Source: Rotaria socialis
Taxonomy: Eukaryota > Rotifera > Eurotatoria > Philodinida > Philodinidae
DNA length: 64,000 bases
NCBI GenBank assembly: GCA_905331475.1
Contig: CAJNYU010000428.1
Span: 13,220 to 77,219 of the forward strand
Reading direction: 5' to 3'
Shown here: in pieces, positions 45,363 through 56,850 of the stretch
How positions within the stretch are numbered: the stretch's first letter is position 1
How the letters are laid out: each line of letters begins with the position of its first letter
Translations under genes and position numbers: made by a program
The notes under the pieces: model-generated
Told to the model about the DNA's origin: nothing
What the model saw: the letters and a program-made list of their open reading frames with translations, nothing else
Database searches by the model: none

Positions 45363-46877
45363 CTATATTGTTTGTTCCGAGTCATTGTCACTTGTATTGG
45401 ATCCGCATTTCGATTGTTTATTTGTATATTCCAAATAACTGAACATCGTACCACCAACCAATGATAATGCAATACCAAGTGTAGTCTTATAATTAATCGA
45501 TAGTTGATCAAATGCAAACATGCCAACGAATATTTGAAGAATACTTTTCAAAACACCGACTACCCTATTAAAATAAGAAAACAAATTTGATTAAAAAAAA
45601 ACGATTTTCTCAATAAATACGTTGTTGTCAATGCTGAATTTTTAATTGTACACCAAAATGTGGTTGCATTTAGAAGACCACCACCGATAATCGATAATAA
45701 AAAATAAAGCCAAAACTTAGCTGTACTATATCCATCATAGGATTTTACATTTGACAATTCATGAGAACTTGTTATCATAAAAGCTACTATCATTGGTAAC
45801 GATAATAGACTATTGATATAAAGGACGTCGTTAGATGTTCGTTGTTCACTGCATCGTTGAACTGTAAGGAGATAAAGCGAATGAAATATCACACTAAAAC
45901 TTCCGATGGCATAGGATTGGAAATGATAAGCAACATCACCAGTAGATGTAATTGCAGCACCAAGAGTAATTGTCAGTACACAAAAACCTGTTTTTAAATT
46001 AAGCTTCTGCTCTTTTAATACGATAGCAGATAAAAGAAATGTCAATGCTGGTGTACAACGCTATAATATTAAAAAAAAACAGAATGTAATGATTTCCGAT
46101 CGGTTATTATCATCCGCTGGCTTCGTAGTGGCGCTTTTTGACAATTAAGGAAAGTTCTGCAACTATATCGGGCAGTGATTTCCACTAATAAAAAAACAAT
46201 TCTCGACTTGTCAATCGAAATTTGTTTTTCTCAACACAGAAACAGTTTTTATTTACGTTCTCATTAACTTCTTCTGTTCGGTAAAAACCATTTTTAATGT
46301 TCCATTGGAAAAAAACGTTTTATTTCTTACTTTGAGTGGACAAATGATAAGCTTCAGGCTATGAGTAAAGCAATTTTTAACAAGGATCTTTAGTTTATCC
46401 AAAAAATGCCGACAGGTCATCATGCTCCTCAATCAATATGTACACCCCAAAGGCCAAGGATAACACTCAAGGGATATTCTATTAGTGCACAACTCAATCA
46501 ACCTTTCATGAATAATATTTTTCTGTTCTGTTTTAAAAACTTACTTTTATTATCACGTAAACAGCTACATTAAGTTGCATCAGTGCTTGCAAAGATAATA
46601 CTGTGCTTAAACAAAAGAAAACCGATGGAATGATTAATGTATTTAATTCATTTTTTGTCATAACGGGTACGGTTATCCGACGAAAATAAACCAAAACATG
46701 GAATGATATAAGTATAAAACTCAGTTGAGTGGAGATCACAAATAAATTATTACGAAATTTGGCTATTTCAAAAAGTGCTTTATTAAAAAATGCCAATATA
46801 AATGATAAAAACCCATAAGCTATCATTGATGATACATGTAACATTATTAAATTTGCATGAACCTTAAAAAAAAGCAT
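45363..46877 (-). CDS. Nucleotide-sugar transporter, SLC35D-like
   Basis: Exons 46877-46545, 46060-45621 and 45564-45363 join in frame to give 324 residues, the usual SLC35 length. About ten hydrophobic segments are visible. Family signatures are FFNKALF near the N-terminus, LNVAVYVIIKRCTP across the first junction and NSALTTTVVGVLKSILQIFVGM across the second, matching the conserved SLC35 NSALTT..VG..K pattern. Such proteins exchange UDP-sugars for UMP across Golgi or ER membranes; the sugar is not deducible, though the pattern fits the SLC35D group. The first exon may start further upstream: a T-run followed by AAG at about 46864-46875 looks like an acceptor, and the frame is open to 47039. 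Confidence 0.82.
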
Positions 46878-47039
46878 ACGAGACAATCGAAAAGATAAAT
46901 TAATTCGTTTCAGTAGGTGAAAATAGTTCAATATGATACATTCGTAAGGTGTGCACGTTTTTATCAATCGGGCTCTGAAGTTCCAGAAGAACTTTTCTTC
47001 GGCAGTTTCATTATATTTCATGATTCGTGTACCAAACAC

Positions 47040-48354
47040 CGTTGGATTCCAAAGGGATATTATTTTATAATAAATTCATTGAACTCTAGTTTTTCTATCT
47101 TGTTAACCAGCACGACACAATGTTTGCACGCAAATAAAGAAATTTTACTGTTGATTTAGACGTATTAAAAAGAATACTTACACAATGAATGATTCCAACA
47201 CTTTTATAATAATACTATAATCAGAATGCTTATTGCTTTATGTCATTGAATATGATGTTGTCTATAACTAAAAATAAATATATATAAACATACTATTTTA
47301 GTCAAACACATGTAGCTCTACTCTACGCTAATAAAAGAAACGTGTTTATAGGTATTGATAAATGTATTCATCTCAAAATAAAAGCCAATGTAAAGCATTA
47401 TCGTTTGGGTCATAGATCGCTCATAGCGATGAAACGATCTCTCAAGCAAACATTCTCCCATCGAACAGTAATGGAATGGGATCGGATTACACGAGGAAAT
47501 TTCTCGTGCTGATACCTTTATTGACAGATAAAATTTCAAAAGGGTTTGTCTCTTTAGATTTCTATTTAATATTTTTTTCTCCTTTAATAACATAGTCAAT
47601 CAGATCAAGATCCCGTGGAGACAATATGTTTGCAAGGAAGAAAAAAAATTAGTATTTACATCCATATGATATGAAAATCCGCATTTGTTTATGCGGAAGT
47701 TTCTTATTGCTATTTAATAAGGCAAACGATCTTGGCTTTGTTTTATCTAAGCCATGAAATCAACAAAAGGCGCTCGAGCTTTTATATTCTGATTTATGTG
47801 CCCATAAAGGAAAACAGATCTCATTAGCGTTGACCGTGAAGTAATTTGCTACTTCTGTTTATATATATATGTGCAGCACCTTACTACTATCCTTAAGCTG
47901 TTTTAGTCATCAATGGACTTGTTGTTGGAGTCTATTAGGCATTAAGAAGGTAATCGGCCTCGATTATATTTCCCGGCGTTGCTGCTTTCTCGTTCCTAAT
48001 GTTACTATTTCTAGTTCTTCGACATTCGTGACAACTCATATGCATGACAATCCGTTGATTAATATCCGTTTGTTACAGATAGAAAACAAACTGTTCGTAT
48101 GTATATATCTATCATGCATTATAGCAATGTTTTTATTGTAGTTGTCATGTATCATGATAGCTTTTAATAACGTCTATTATTAGTAAACGAAATAAACTGA
48201 TTTACCTGAATGTTTTAAACATTTTCTTGTTTTCCATGGCGAAAAAAATTCATCTAAAAGAACAAATATTTCTTTTTCTATAACGATAGACTTATCTCAT
48301 TTAACAGCATGAGAAGTAAACAAAAACAAGAAAACAACTAAAAATCTTCGTCTA
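47040..48354. other. Intergenic, no supported gene
   Basis: AT-rich with short ORFs only. A near-palindrome, CACGAGGAAATTTCTCGTG, lies around 47490-47510. I see nothing further. Confidence 0.5.
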
Positions 48355-49203
48355 TCAGACATTGTCTTTTGGCATAATGGCTCTTGTTATATTATTGTTT
48401 AAGCAATAAAAAATAAGATAGGCAGCTGCAATTTTTGAGCGTGTATCCAATATATCATAATCATGATAATATTCAACATTAGTCCAACGTGATATTTGGA
48501 ATTCGGTTTCGAGTCTCGATAATACAGAAATATCTTCTACTGAACGAAATTGTTTTATTAAACAGATACTTAATAAAATTGATTTTAATTGTTCAGCAAT
48601 AAATAAAAATATCATTAATGATGATCGATCAAAGCTTGATAAATATTTTTCAATTATTTGTCTGTCAGTTTCTCTAATAAGATCTTTTACATGAAGATCG
48701 TATGTTGATTGAAACTTTGTATTCAAATGTTCATTGACAACTTTTAAAATTGGATCCCAAGATGTTATTTGTAATTGATGGAATTCTTCTGGAGCGTCCG
48801 AACGATAAAGTAATGTATCCCAGTCAAGATAATGCATGACTTTTGCTATAATTTGTTCTTTATTTAATTTTAATGGATTATCAATGATGGTATTTATCAA
48901 GGAATTTAAATGCATTGATGCTAGATCGATTTTTTTCAATTGTTGATTCCATTCATGTGCGAGTGATAAGGCGAGAAATTCATTTTCAATGGTAACTAAA
49001 TTTCCCGATGGAGTTTTGAGTTTACGTTGATCAAGTAAAATTTCATATTTTGTTGGTGATTGTGATGATTCAACAGTCGAAACTTTCTTATAGAAACGTT
49101 TTCGCTCTCGATTTGTTAAACCAAAATTTGATGTTGACGACGTTGAACGAACACAATAACGAATTAACGATGAACTTGTACGAAAAAATAACAAACGATT
49201 CAT
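48355..49203 (-). CDS. ATPAF2: ATP synthase F1 assembly factor ATP12
   Basis: A single-exon 282-residue ORF. The N-terminus is basic, Ser/Arg-rich and lacks acidic residues (MNRLLFFRTSSSLIRYCVRS), a mitochondrial targeting peptide. ATP12 family marks follow: RKRFYKKVSTVES, LDQRKLKTPSGN, ALAHEW-like (LSLAHEWNQQ), MHLNSLINTIIDN, DWDTLLYRSDAPEEFHQLQ..WDP, SLMIFLFIAEQL and the terminal LETEFQISRW..VEYYHDYD. ATP12 binds the unassembled F1 alpha subunit in the matrix and prevents its aggregation before alpha3beta3 assembly. Length and motif order match the eukaryotic family. No introns are visible, unusual next to its neighbours but not unique in this window. The gene appears intact. Confidence 0.9.
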   Translation of the reverse strand: MNRLLFFRTSSSLIRYCVRSTSSTSNFGLTNRERKRFYKKVSTVESSQSPTKYEILLDQRKLKTPSGNLVTIENEFLALSLAHEWNQQLKKIDLASMHLNSLINTIIDNPLKLNKEQIIAKVMHYLDWDTLLYRSDAPEEFHQLQITSWDPILKVVNEHLNTKFQSTYDLHVKDLIRETDRQIIEKYLSSFDRSSLMIFLFIAEQLKSILLSICLIKQFRSVEDISVLSRLETEFQISRWTNVEYYHDYDILDTRSKIAAAYLIFYCLNNNITRAIMPKDNV

Positions 49204-50067
49204 CTAAAATCAATACATGATTAATTGAAATTCTCGTTTTTACTTTTGTTATGCAGAAAAAAAGATAATTATCAATATAGGTGCAATTAGGTAATAGATT
49301 AAAAGAAAAAAATCTGTGTGATTTCCTGCATAGAAGAGAATTATATGATGACTTTTGTATCAAATAAGTTCAAGCCGCTATAATTTGCACATCGACTGAC
49401 TACGACTTTAGAAAATAATGAAAGACCTTGGTATATCTTCGTTGAATGACTTAGAGACAATTGCTTTCTGTCAATCTTAACTAATATGTATTCAATAAAA
49501 ATACAAAATCCATATACACAATTAGATTTACTCATGACACTAATCTATATAAGTATAACCTTTGGAAAGATATTGGCATACTTGATGAGTTAACCATAAT
49601 GGTTTTTACCCTAAGAACAACTTGTTAGTTCTTCACAGCTCAAATGTAACTCTATGCTGTTAACGAACGAACAAGCAAAGGAATAAATGGATATGTCAAA
49701 TGCCCAATTACAATGAATCCTAAATTGTCATCCATTGTCTCAGCAATAAGCAGGATAGATGGCACTGCGGTATGGTTCGTGTACGCTGTGTATGGATTTC
49801 CAGGGTGTAGTTCAGGGTTACATAATAAATCACTCAAAAAAAAAACCACCATAATATCTATTCGAATTGAATTTTATTCATGAAATACTTGATTCAGATA
49901 TAAAAGTAGTAAAGAAAAGTATTTGTTGTGTAATTGTTTACCCAATGAATGGTAGCGAAAATCAATCACATTACGCATTCGATATTTTATATCAAGAAAA
50001 TAGGATGACAGAATTTCTTTCATTATTGGTTGGCAGCTGACAATGTAAAGATTACTGTTTCTCTTTA
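49204..50067. other. Intergenic, no supported gene
   Basis: AT-rich sequence between the ATP12 gene, whose promoter must lie at its left end, and the inverted-repeat element at 50068. Short ORFs show no domains. Confidence 0.5.
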
Positions 50068-50893
50068 AAGGAGGGGGCGGATAACAAGCCAAATCGGCCT
50101 ACTTTTTAAATTGTTTAAAATTTGGTACGCATAAAAACGTATTTAAACGTGAAATGGTAAGTATTCGAATTATAAAAGAAAATTTTTGATGAAATTCGTT
50201 TTCGACCGAAGCCTGATGGATACCACAGGTGAATTTTTCGAAAAAAATGAAAGCTTAAGGAACAAGTAGAAACGCTTGTAAACTAACTTAGTCTTGAATG
50301 CTGGTTTTAGATGCGTTATTCTTTTTTTGTTATAATAGTAACTTTCTCTCGAAGTAGCTGCCAAAAAGTAACCAAAAATGCAGAGAATCCTACCCTTTGA
50401 ATACTATCCATGCAATTTCTTAGTTGGCCAAGCTCTGTTGAAAATGGAAACTATACGATTTTGTAGCTCGTAAAATTTGCTATCAAACAGCGCTCTGCTT
50501 CAACACTTCTTGATAAATTGTTATGAGTCTAAAAGTGAAACGCTTCAGTTAAAAAACCTCCAACAGTCAGGAACCGGACCAATAGAATATAGCGAAAAGT
50601 TTATTGAATAAACTTGTTCTTATAGGAATCGATGCAAAATTAAAAGCTCTATCTAATGAGACTAATTTCATCTAAAAGTGGCGTTGTTGTAAAAATTTAT
50701 CACCATGTTGTTGCACCATGTGAATATCAATGCTAACTAGAGTAGTATTCCCAATATTCGCCGTACAAAACATAGTCGGATCGATGTGAAATTGCTATAA
50801 AAGTACTCAGTGTACAATTCTACATCGGAATATACCAAATTTTAAACAATTTCAAAAATAGACCGATTTGGCTTGTTATCCACCCCTCCTATG
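50068..50893. mobile_element. Non-autonomous inverted-repeat element (~825 bp)
   Basis: Terminal inverted repeats of about 60 bp at 50068-50127 and 50833-50893 share GGATAACAAGCCAAATCGG and AAATTGTTTAAAATTTGGTA with few mismatches. The interior has no ORF of note. It is a MITE-like DNA transposon of unassigned superfamily. Target-site duplications were not clear. Confidence 0.75.
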
Positions 50894-50924
50894 GGGAAAA
50901 TACATTGAATGCTTGGTCCCAGGA

Positions 50925-51330
50925 GATTCATTCCGACCTACAGATCTTCCAAGAAACGACCGGATCCGGTATCGGATCACACCGGAATCCGACGAGTTCC
51001 ACAGTAAAACCGGCCGGAGTCGATCCGTATTACTCCGGATTCCTAACTAACGGATTCCGGCCCGGATTACGCCGGAAAAGGATCCGATCGGATCCTTTCG
51101 AAATCGATGATCGGAACTTTCAGGAAACGATCGGAACCGATCATAGACAAACGCCGGAACAGAAAGACTTCCTGCGACATTCCACCGGATTCCTATGCAG
51201 TTCAACCAAGATTCATCCGGATTATGTAGAGATTCCCTTCTCTCAAAAATCCCTTTGATTACCCATGCATCTCTAACAGATTTTTCCGGATTCTAAAAAC
51301 ATCCACTATCGGGTTTTCCGGATTACTAAG
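50925..51330. repeat. Array of CGGATCC/ATCCGG words
   Basis: More than fifteen occurrences of CGGAT, ATCCGG, GGATTCC and CGGAATCC lie in both orientations, with GATCGGATCC-type palindromes and a GC content well above the flanks. It abuts the right end of the element at 50068-50893 and the CCTAGG array that follows. Frames through it look open only because stops are rare in these words. Confidence 0.7.
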
Positions 51331-51454
51331 TCATTCTCATTAAGATTATATGGATTAAACAAAAATCCATATTATGATTTTGAGGTTTACAGAATCATCC
51401 ACATCAGGATTATCTCGATTGAAAAATAAACCACATCATGATGAGGTACAACAC

Positions 51455-51870
51455 GCCAGTCATCTAGGAACATTCCGAGATACTGATTTCGATCACCTGG
51501 CATCTCCCCTAGGAACCTCACTTCAAACTCATACGATCATTTCTAGGTACAACAAACCAATCATCTAGGATCGTTCCTACGAACAACACACAAATCATCT
51601 AGAATCATTTCTAGATAGCACACACCAATCATCTAGGATCATTCCTAGGTACAACACAAAGATCATCTAGTATCTTTCCTAGATATAACACACCAATCAT
51701 CTAGGATCATTCCTAGGAACAGCACACCAATCATCTAGGATCTTTCCTAGATACTACACACCAATCATCTAGGATCATTCCTACGCACAACACATCAACC
51801 CAGCTTGAATCATTCCCAGGCACTTCGCACCGATCACCTAGGACCATTCCTAGATCGCCTCGAGGGATCG
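51455..51870 (+). repeat. Minisatellite with CCTAGG palindromes, block A
   Basis: About ten imperfect copies of a ~33-34-bp unit of the form ACACACCAATCATCTAGGAT + CATTCCTAGGAACA. Each unit contains CTAGG and CCTAGG in opposing orientation, so single strands could fold into many small hairpins. A unique ~170-bp tail (to about 52070) is shared with block B. Confidence 0.85.
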
Positions 51871-52145
51871 GCTATCACCCTTTCAAATCGATAATATAGA
51901 TTATCTGGGACCACTCCTACCACTGTAATGTGAATCGTTTAGGGTCCATCCTCCAAAGTAACAATAAAGCAAAGCCAAACATTGCACGCATCACTACACA
52001 ATAAAATAACTAACTCTTCATGTACATAAATATGTTTATATAACTTTTCTCAACACAAAACACTGAGTGGCATCTGACAGTGATCCAAATGGACGATTAC
52101 GATGGATTACTAAAGATTATTATGGATTACTAAGGTTTATTATGN

Positions 52146-52460
52146 CTGATTTCGATCACCTGGCATCTCCCCTAGGAACCTCACTTCAAACTCATACGAT
52201 CATTTCTAGGTACAACAAACCAATCATCTAGGATCGTTCCTAGGAACAACACACAAATCATCTAGGATCCTTCCTAGGAACAACACACAAATCATCTAGG
52301 ATCATTCCTAGGAACAACACAAAGATCATCTAGCATCTTTCCTAGATAGCACACACCAATCATCTACAATCATTCCTACGCACAACACATCAACCCAGCT
52401 TGAATCATTCCTAGGCACTTCGCACCGATCACTTAGGGCCATTCCTAGATCGTCTCGAGG
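52146..52460 (+). repeat. Minisatellite block B, large tandem copy of block A
   Basis: Starting right after the single N at 52145, the sequence repeats 51483 onward almost exactly (offset 663 bp) with fewer internal units, then the same tail to about 52680 and the same GGATTACTAAGG array. This is either a real tandem duplication or an assembly join of two alleles. Confidence 0.85.
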
Positions 52461-52679
52461 GATCGGCTATCACCCTTTCAAATCGATAAAATAGATTATC
52501 CGGGACCACTCCTACCACTGTAATGTGAATCGTTTAGGGTCCATCCTCCAAAGTAACAAAAAAGCAAAGCCAAACATTCCACGCATCACTACACAATAAA
52601 ATAACTAACTCTTCATGTACATAAATATGTTTATATAACTTTTCTCAACACAAAACACTGAGTGACATCTGACAGTAAT

Positions 52680-52810
52680 CCAAATGGACGATTACGATGG
52701 ATTACTAAAGATAATTATGGATTACCAAGGATTCCTAAAGATTATTATGGATTACTAAGGATTATTATGGACTACTAAGGATTATTATGAACTACTATGG
52801 ATTAATTTCG
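52680..52810 (+). repeat. Short tandem array GGATTACTAAGGATTATTAT
   Basis: About six imperfect ~18-20-bp units of GATTACTAAGGATTATTATG. A shorter version lies before the N at 52090-52145. The words differ from those of the minisatellite, but the two always occur together here. Confidence 0.75.
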
Positions 52811-53189
52811 ATAACCAAGGGTCGGATGAAAATACATCTTGGTCATCCAAGTTTTAATCTCAAACTGTACGTGAAAGGGGCCTACGAAGAGTCGGTTATA
52901 TATACTTCGTTCTTCTTTTTTGGTTTTGTTTAGGATTGGCTCAACATCGACTAACGGCGATGCCGCTTTCGTGCGAATAACGGAGAAACTGCTCGCTCGT
53001 ATTCTACTCACAACAAATTTAGGTAAATATAACAGATAGAAGTAAGGGTTAAGGTTAGGAATAAGGGATTAAATATGAAATTAACGGTTGGATAAATCAT
53101 TAGTCTAGAGTACTAGACTAATTGAGTGTGGTGGACTACATTTTACTCCTATAGAACCATGTTTGGAAGAAATAGGAAAATGTTCCAGT

Positions 53190-53760
53190 TAGAACCAGAT
53201 CTTGCTTAAACCTTAAATGGTTCTGATAATGGTATCCAAATCTAGAACCCTAAAAGGTTTAGTATGACACCTTTTTTTTCTTTCTGAGAAGGATATACTC
53301 TTATCTTAAAATCGTAGAATAATGAATTCTTAAGTACCCATCATATACCCCTCGAGTTTCATAAACCCATAGCGTAATAAACCCTTGAAGGGCTTAATGG
53401 CGACTTTTTTAAGTGCAGGTATTAAGGGTTTAGTTGTTCTCCCTTCTTGTTTATAGAAAATCGGGAAAAAACTACTACTAAACAAACAACATACAACAAA
53501 CTCACACATACATAGTTCTCTCTCCTCCCTACACTGTAAAAAAGCGTAGAATAATAAACCCTTCATCATAGATTCACAAACTCTTCCCCTTAAATTCTAG
53601 TGCAATGAACCCTTTTTATTTTCAAATACCCTTAGTTTCATAAATGCTTCAGGCAATAAACGGTTTTAGAGTTTCGGACAAAATCATAAACCCTTTAAGG
53701 GTTTATGAGACCTTTTTCTTAGTACTAGGGTTTAGTATTCTACAATTTTTTTTACAGTGC
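53190..53760. repeat. AAACCCTT/AAGGGTTT word array with nested MITE
   Basis: Many copies of AAACCCTT, AAGGGTTT and variants in both orientations, including AAACCCTTTAAGGGTTTA near 53692. Nested in it, 53532-53759 (228 bp) has inverted termini CACTGTAAAAAA..GTAGAATA.TAAACCCT at both ends. A related direct block recurs at about 54090-54150 (AATGGTA..AGTATGAtagCTTTT) and ends in TTTTAGAGAGCA, like the end of the 14347-15998 element. Confidence 0.65.
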
Positions 53761-54460
53761 AGAAGGGTATGAGTGTGTCGATCACGAAAATTAGAAATAG
53801 GTGATATGGGATTATTTAAGATGCTCTTGAAACGAGTAATGTTTGGGTAAATAACCACATGTGAAGAGTGGTGATGTGTGTACTGTTTTTGAGCAGTATT
53901 AAAACCGTGAGATCGGACCTGCTGTAAGAATACGAAAATTATCGGGCTAGTTAATTTGGCTAAGATTTTTCCTGCATTTTCTCAGTGCTATGTCAGTTAA
54001 CCCAGTAAGTGGTAGACTTCACGTGAAAGTTCTGTTGTTTGCTGTTCTGCATTAAACTAGGTTTTTACAGAACCCATAAATGGTTTAGAGAATGGTACTA
54101 AGATATAGAATTTTCTTATGGTTCAGTATGATAGCTTTTGGTTTTAGAGAGCATTCTGAAATGTTGCTATTAAAATTGCATTCTTAATAAAATTGACACA
54201 TTTCCAAGCACATGCGGCTCTAGACTGTACGTACGTAGTTATATGAATGAATAGAAAAATCACAGTGCGAGCCCATATATTACTCTCACGCCCGCCGTTA
54301 TCAATACCAATAAGCGATGACAAATTGTGTGGATAAGCTAGCTTCTATATTTCTAGTTTTTCATCATCTAGTTCAAATAAGAAAATGACATTAGTATCTT
54401 TTGAAAGCGATTATCAATCAACGCATCATATGATTATTCTACTAGTCATGTACGCCGTAA
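53761..54460. other. Repeat-derived and intergenic, no supported gene
   Basis: Apart from the block at 54090-54150 noted with the word array, I see no structure. Confidence 0.4.
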
Positions 54461-56087
54461 TTATGTTGATGAATATAACCATGATTTCAAATCTGGTTGT
54501 CGAGCCAGATTTTCAATGGTAGAAGCGGCTGCTTTTATCATTTTATCATAAGCAAATACGTTAATATTCTCAACTGTATCACAATCCTCGTGATAACATG
54601 GATCATGCTCGACATTTGCCACAGTGCAATGGTCTGGACCAAGAAGTTGATTATAGCGATCACATTCCTCTTGTGTTCTAATATCATCTGAACCAGAATA
54701 AAGACCACCGACAGGTACACCTTCGATTAAAAACGGCGCATAATCACTACCATAACCAAATTCAACAAAATCCCATGGTAAATTCTGCTGAATAAACCAA
54801 TCGCGAAAAGCTTGTGAAATTTTGTAACTACCAACAATGGCTGACGGCAAAGTGTCATTGTTAGCTGTTCGACCATCATAAGTAGCAAATTGGAAGTTGG
54901 TCGAACCGATCATATCAAAATTGAGATATGCTACATAATCAATGAGGCGTTCACCAACAACGGTGGACTGTTTAGCTTGTGCAACATGATATTTCGAACC
55001 GAGAATTCCATTTTCTTCGGCACCCCACCAACAGAATCTTAAGCGATATTTATATTTAGCATAAGTAGACGTTTGAAAAAGACGTGCCAAACCTACAGTC
55101 CAGGCAAGGTTGGCTGCACTACCACTACCTAGAATGAAATTTTTGTATCTAAAATTTTAGATGCCATATTCTATAATTACCATCGTCGTTAATGCCAGGC
55201 CCAGAGTATACACTATCACTGTGACTGCCAACCACAATTGTTTGAGTAGGATCGCCAGTGGGAGTGTCAACACAGATGTTACCGACGGCAAACGATTCCT
55301 CGTTTAAGAGTATATTAGTAATGCGAACACCTACCATTTTCCACGGATTTCGAGCTGCATTAGCAAGTCTTTCTCCGAGATCGTACGAAAGAGAGAGTGC
55401 TGGTATAGCATAGCTCTGTGCCATATCGACGACCATGGGTAACATGTGATTAGGCGATGTTCCATCATTATATAGCAACAGGGCTGCCCCATTAAACTTT
55501 GCAGCAAGAGTGCTTTGTTCGATAAAAGTACATGCACCCCGTTTGACTAAAGCTACATGACCTGAAATCGGTGGATTTGCTTGTATCCAATCAGCTTCGA
55601 AACAGCCACTATTTGGAATAACAGTCACTGGTATGAAACTGGAGAAATTAGCCGATTTGGAATAACGAACTCGAAAAAATTCAGCTTCAGAATAATCTTT
55701 TGAATACGTATGATTGGTGATAGTTCCATCAATCGATGATAGAAGAACTGGATCGTATTTAAGTTTAGAATCTCGTACATGGAAATCAGTTTTAGTAATT
55801 TTAAAATTAGTGTGAGTTGATAAATATTTCACCAAATAATCCAGCGTTTGATTGAAACCAGTGGTACCAGCAGCACGATTTCCATTATTAGCCATAGCAA
55901 TGCGTTCTAGTTCTTTAAGATGTGTCATTGCTTCATCAATTTGAACCGATTCGGCCAATGTTGATCCAAGATATTGCTTACTTCGATGTCGATCATCGAT
56001 AGGAACCGATTTTGCAGTGAATAAATGAAAACATGTAGCATGTATTAAAAATACTATTAAAACAGTTGTAATAAAATGTTCTACCAT
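54461..56087 (-). CDS. Secreted M28 zinc aminopeptidase with PA domain
   Basis: Exons 56087-55181 and 55128-54461, split by a 52-bp intron, join in phase to give 524 residues. It has a signal peptide (residues 1-25, VLIVFLIHATCFHLF), then a protease-associated (PA) domain at about 150-260 (SGHVALVKRGACTFIEQ, AALLLYND), inserted before the peptidase domain. All M28 metal ligands are visible: His289 in GSHSDSV, Asp301/302 in GINDDGSGSA, Glu340-Glu341 in WWGAEENG, Asp374 in LNFDMIGS and His482 in PCYHEDCD. It should release N-terminal residues from peptides outside the cell or in a lysosomal compartment. The architecture resembles Streptomyces aminopeptidase and yeast vacuolar aminopeptidase Y. 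N-glycosylation sites (NFSS, NHTY) fit secretion. Intact. Confidence 0.9.
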
Positions 56088-56850
56088 CAGTACTTGAATG
56101 TCTGTACTGAGAAACTGTTGCAGCTTAATGAATTAAGAGCAGAAAACTAAGATATTGTTTTGAAAAATAAAATGCAAATATGACGGTGACTTTTTCTTTG
56201 ATATTTACAAATGAGATTACTAAGAAATAAATTTACTCTTTATGGGCTGATCATTATGATCAAATATCATGTTAACTATACAAGTCAGAAGGATGATCTT
56301 AAAATTGAATGGCATATTTGATCTAGTCTGCAGTAAAGATATATATATTTATATGTAGAATTCGCTATACTATCGAACAAGATTATGTGTATGTTTTTTT
56401 TAAATACGATTTAAAACGAGTGTTGAAGTATTTCGAGTACACATTTGTACCCATCCTCGCGACCCCGAAAGACAAATTAATTAACTTTCCATCGCTTCCT
56501 TAGTGTAGTTCAAATATGAATCAAAGAAAACAAAATTCTTGTAACAATTTTTGCATGTAGTTAAATCAGGATACGCGTTTTAACTCCTAAAGAGTTGCGC
56601 TAACAGCTTTTTAGGTCGTTGACTTGAACCTGGATTGTATTAAAATGTCTGATAACAACAACTCACGTCGAAATATTTTTTGCGCCTATTGTAATCGAAG
56701 TTAATATGTTCGTGAATTGAGCTCAGTAGTGAGAATAAAACAAAATTAAAATTTACAAAATACCTCCGACAAGCAGAGCTTTAGTGTTTATTTTCTTAGT
56801 TAAATAATTACAATTACATTAGGAAAAAGAGACTTCTACTAGCGCAATGC
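56088..56850. other. Intergenic, no supported gene
   Basis: Upstream region of the aminopeptidase gene and 3' flank of the p62-like gene. AT-rich, with no ORF of note. Confidence 0.5.

Noticed and set aside
50868..51258. Overlapping plus-strand ORFs through the ATCCGG array
   Set aside because: They are open only because the repeated words contain few stops; the peptides simply translate the repeat.
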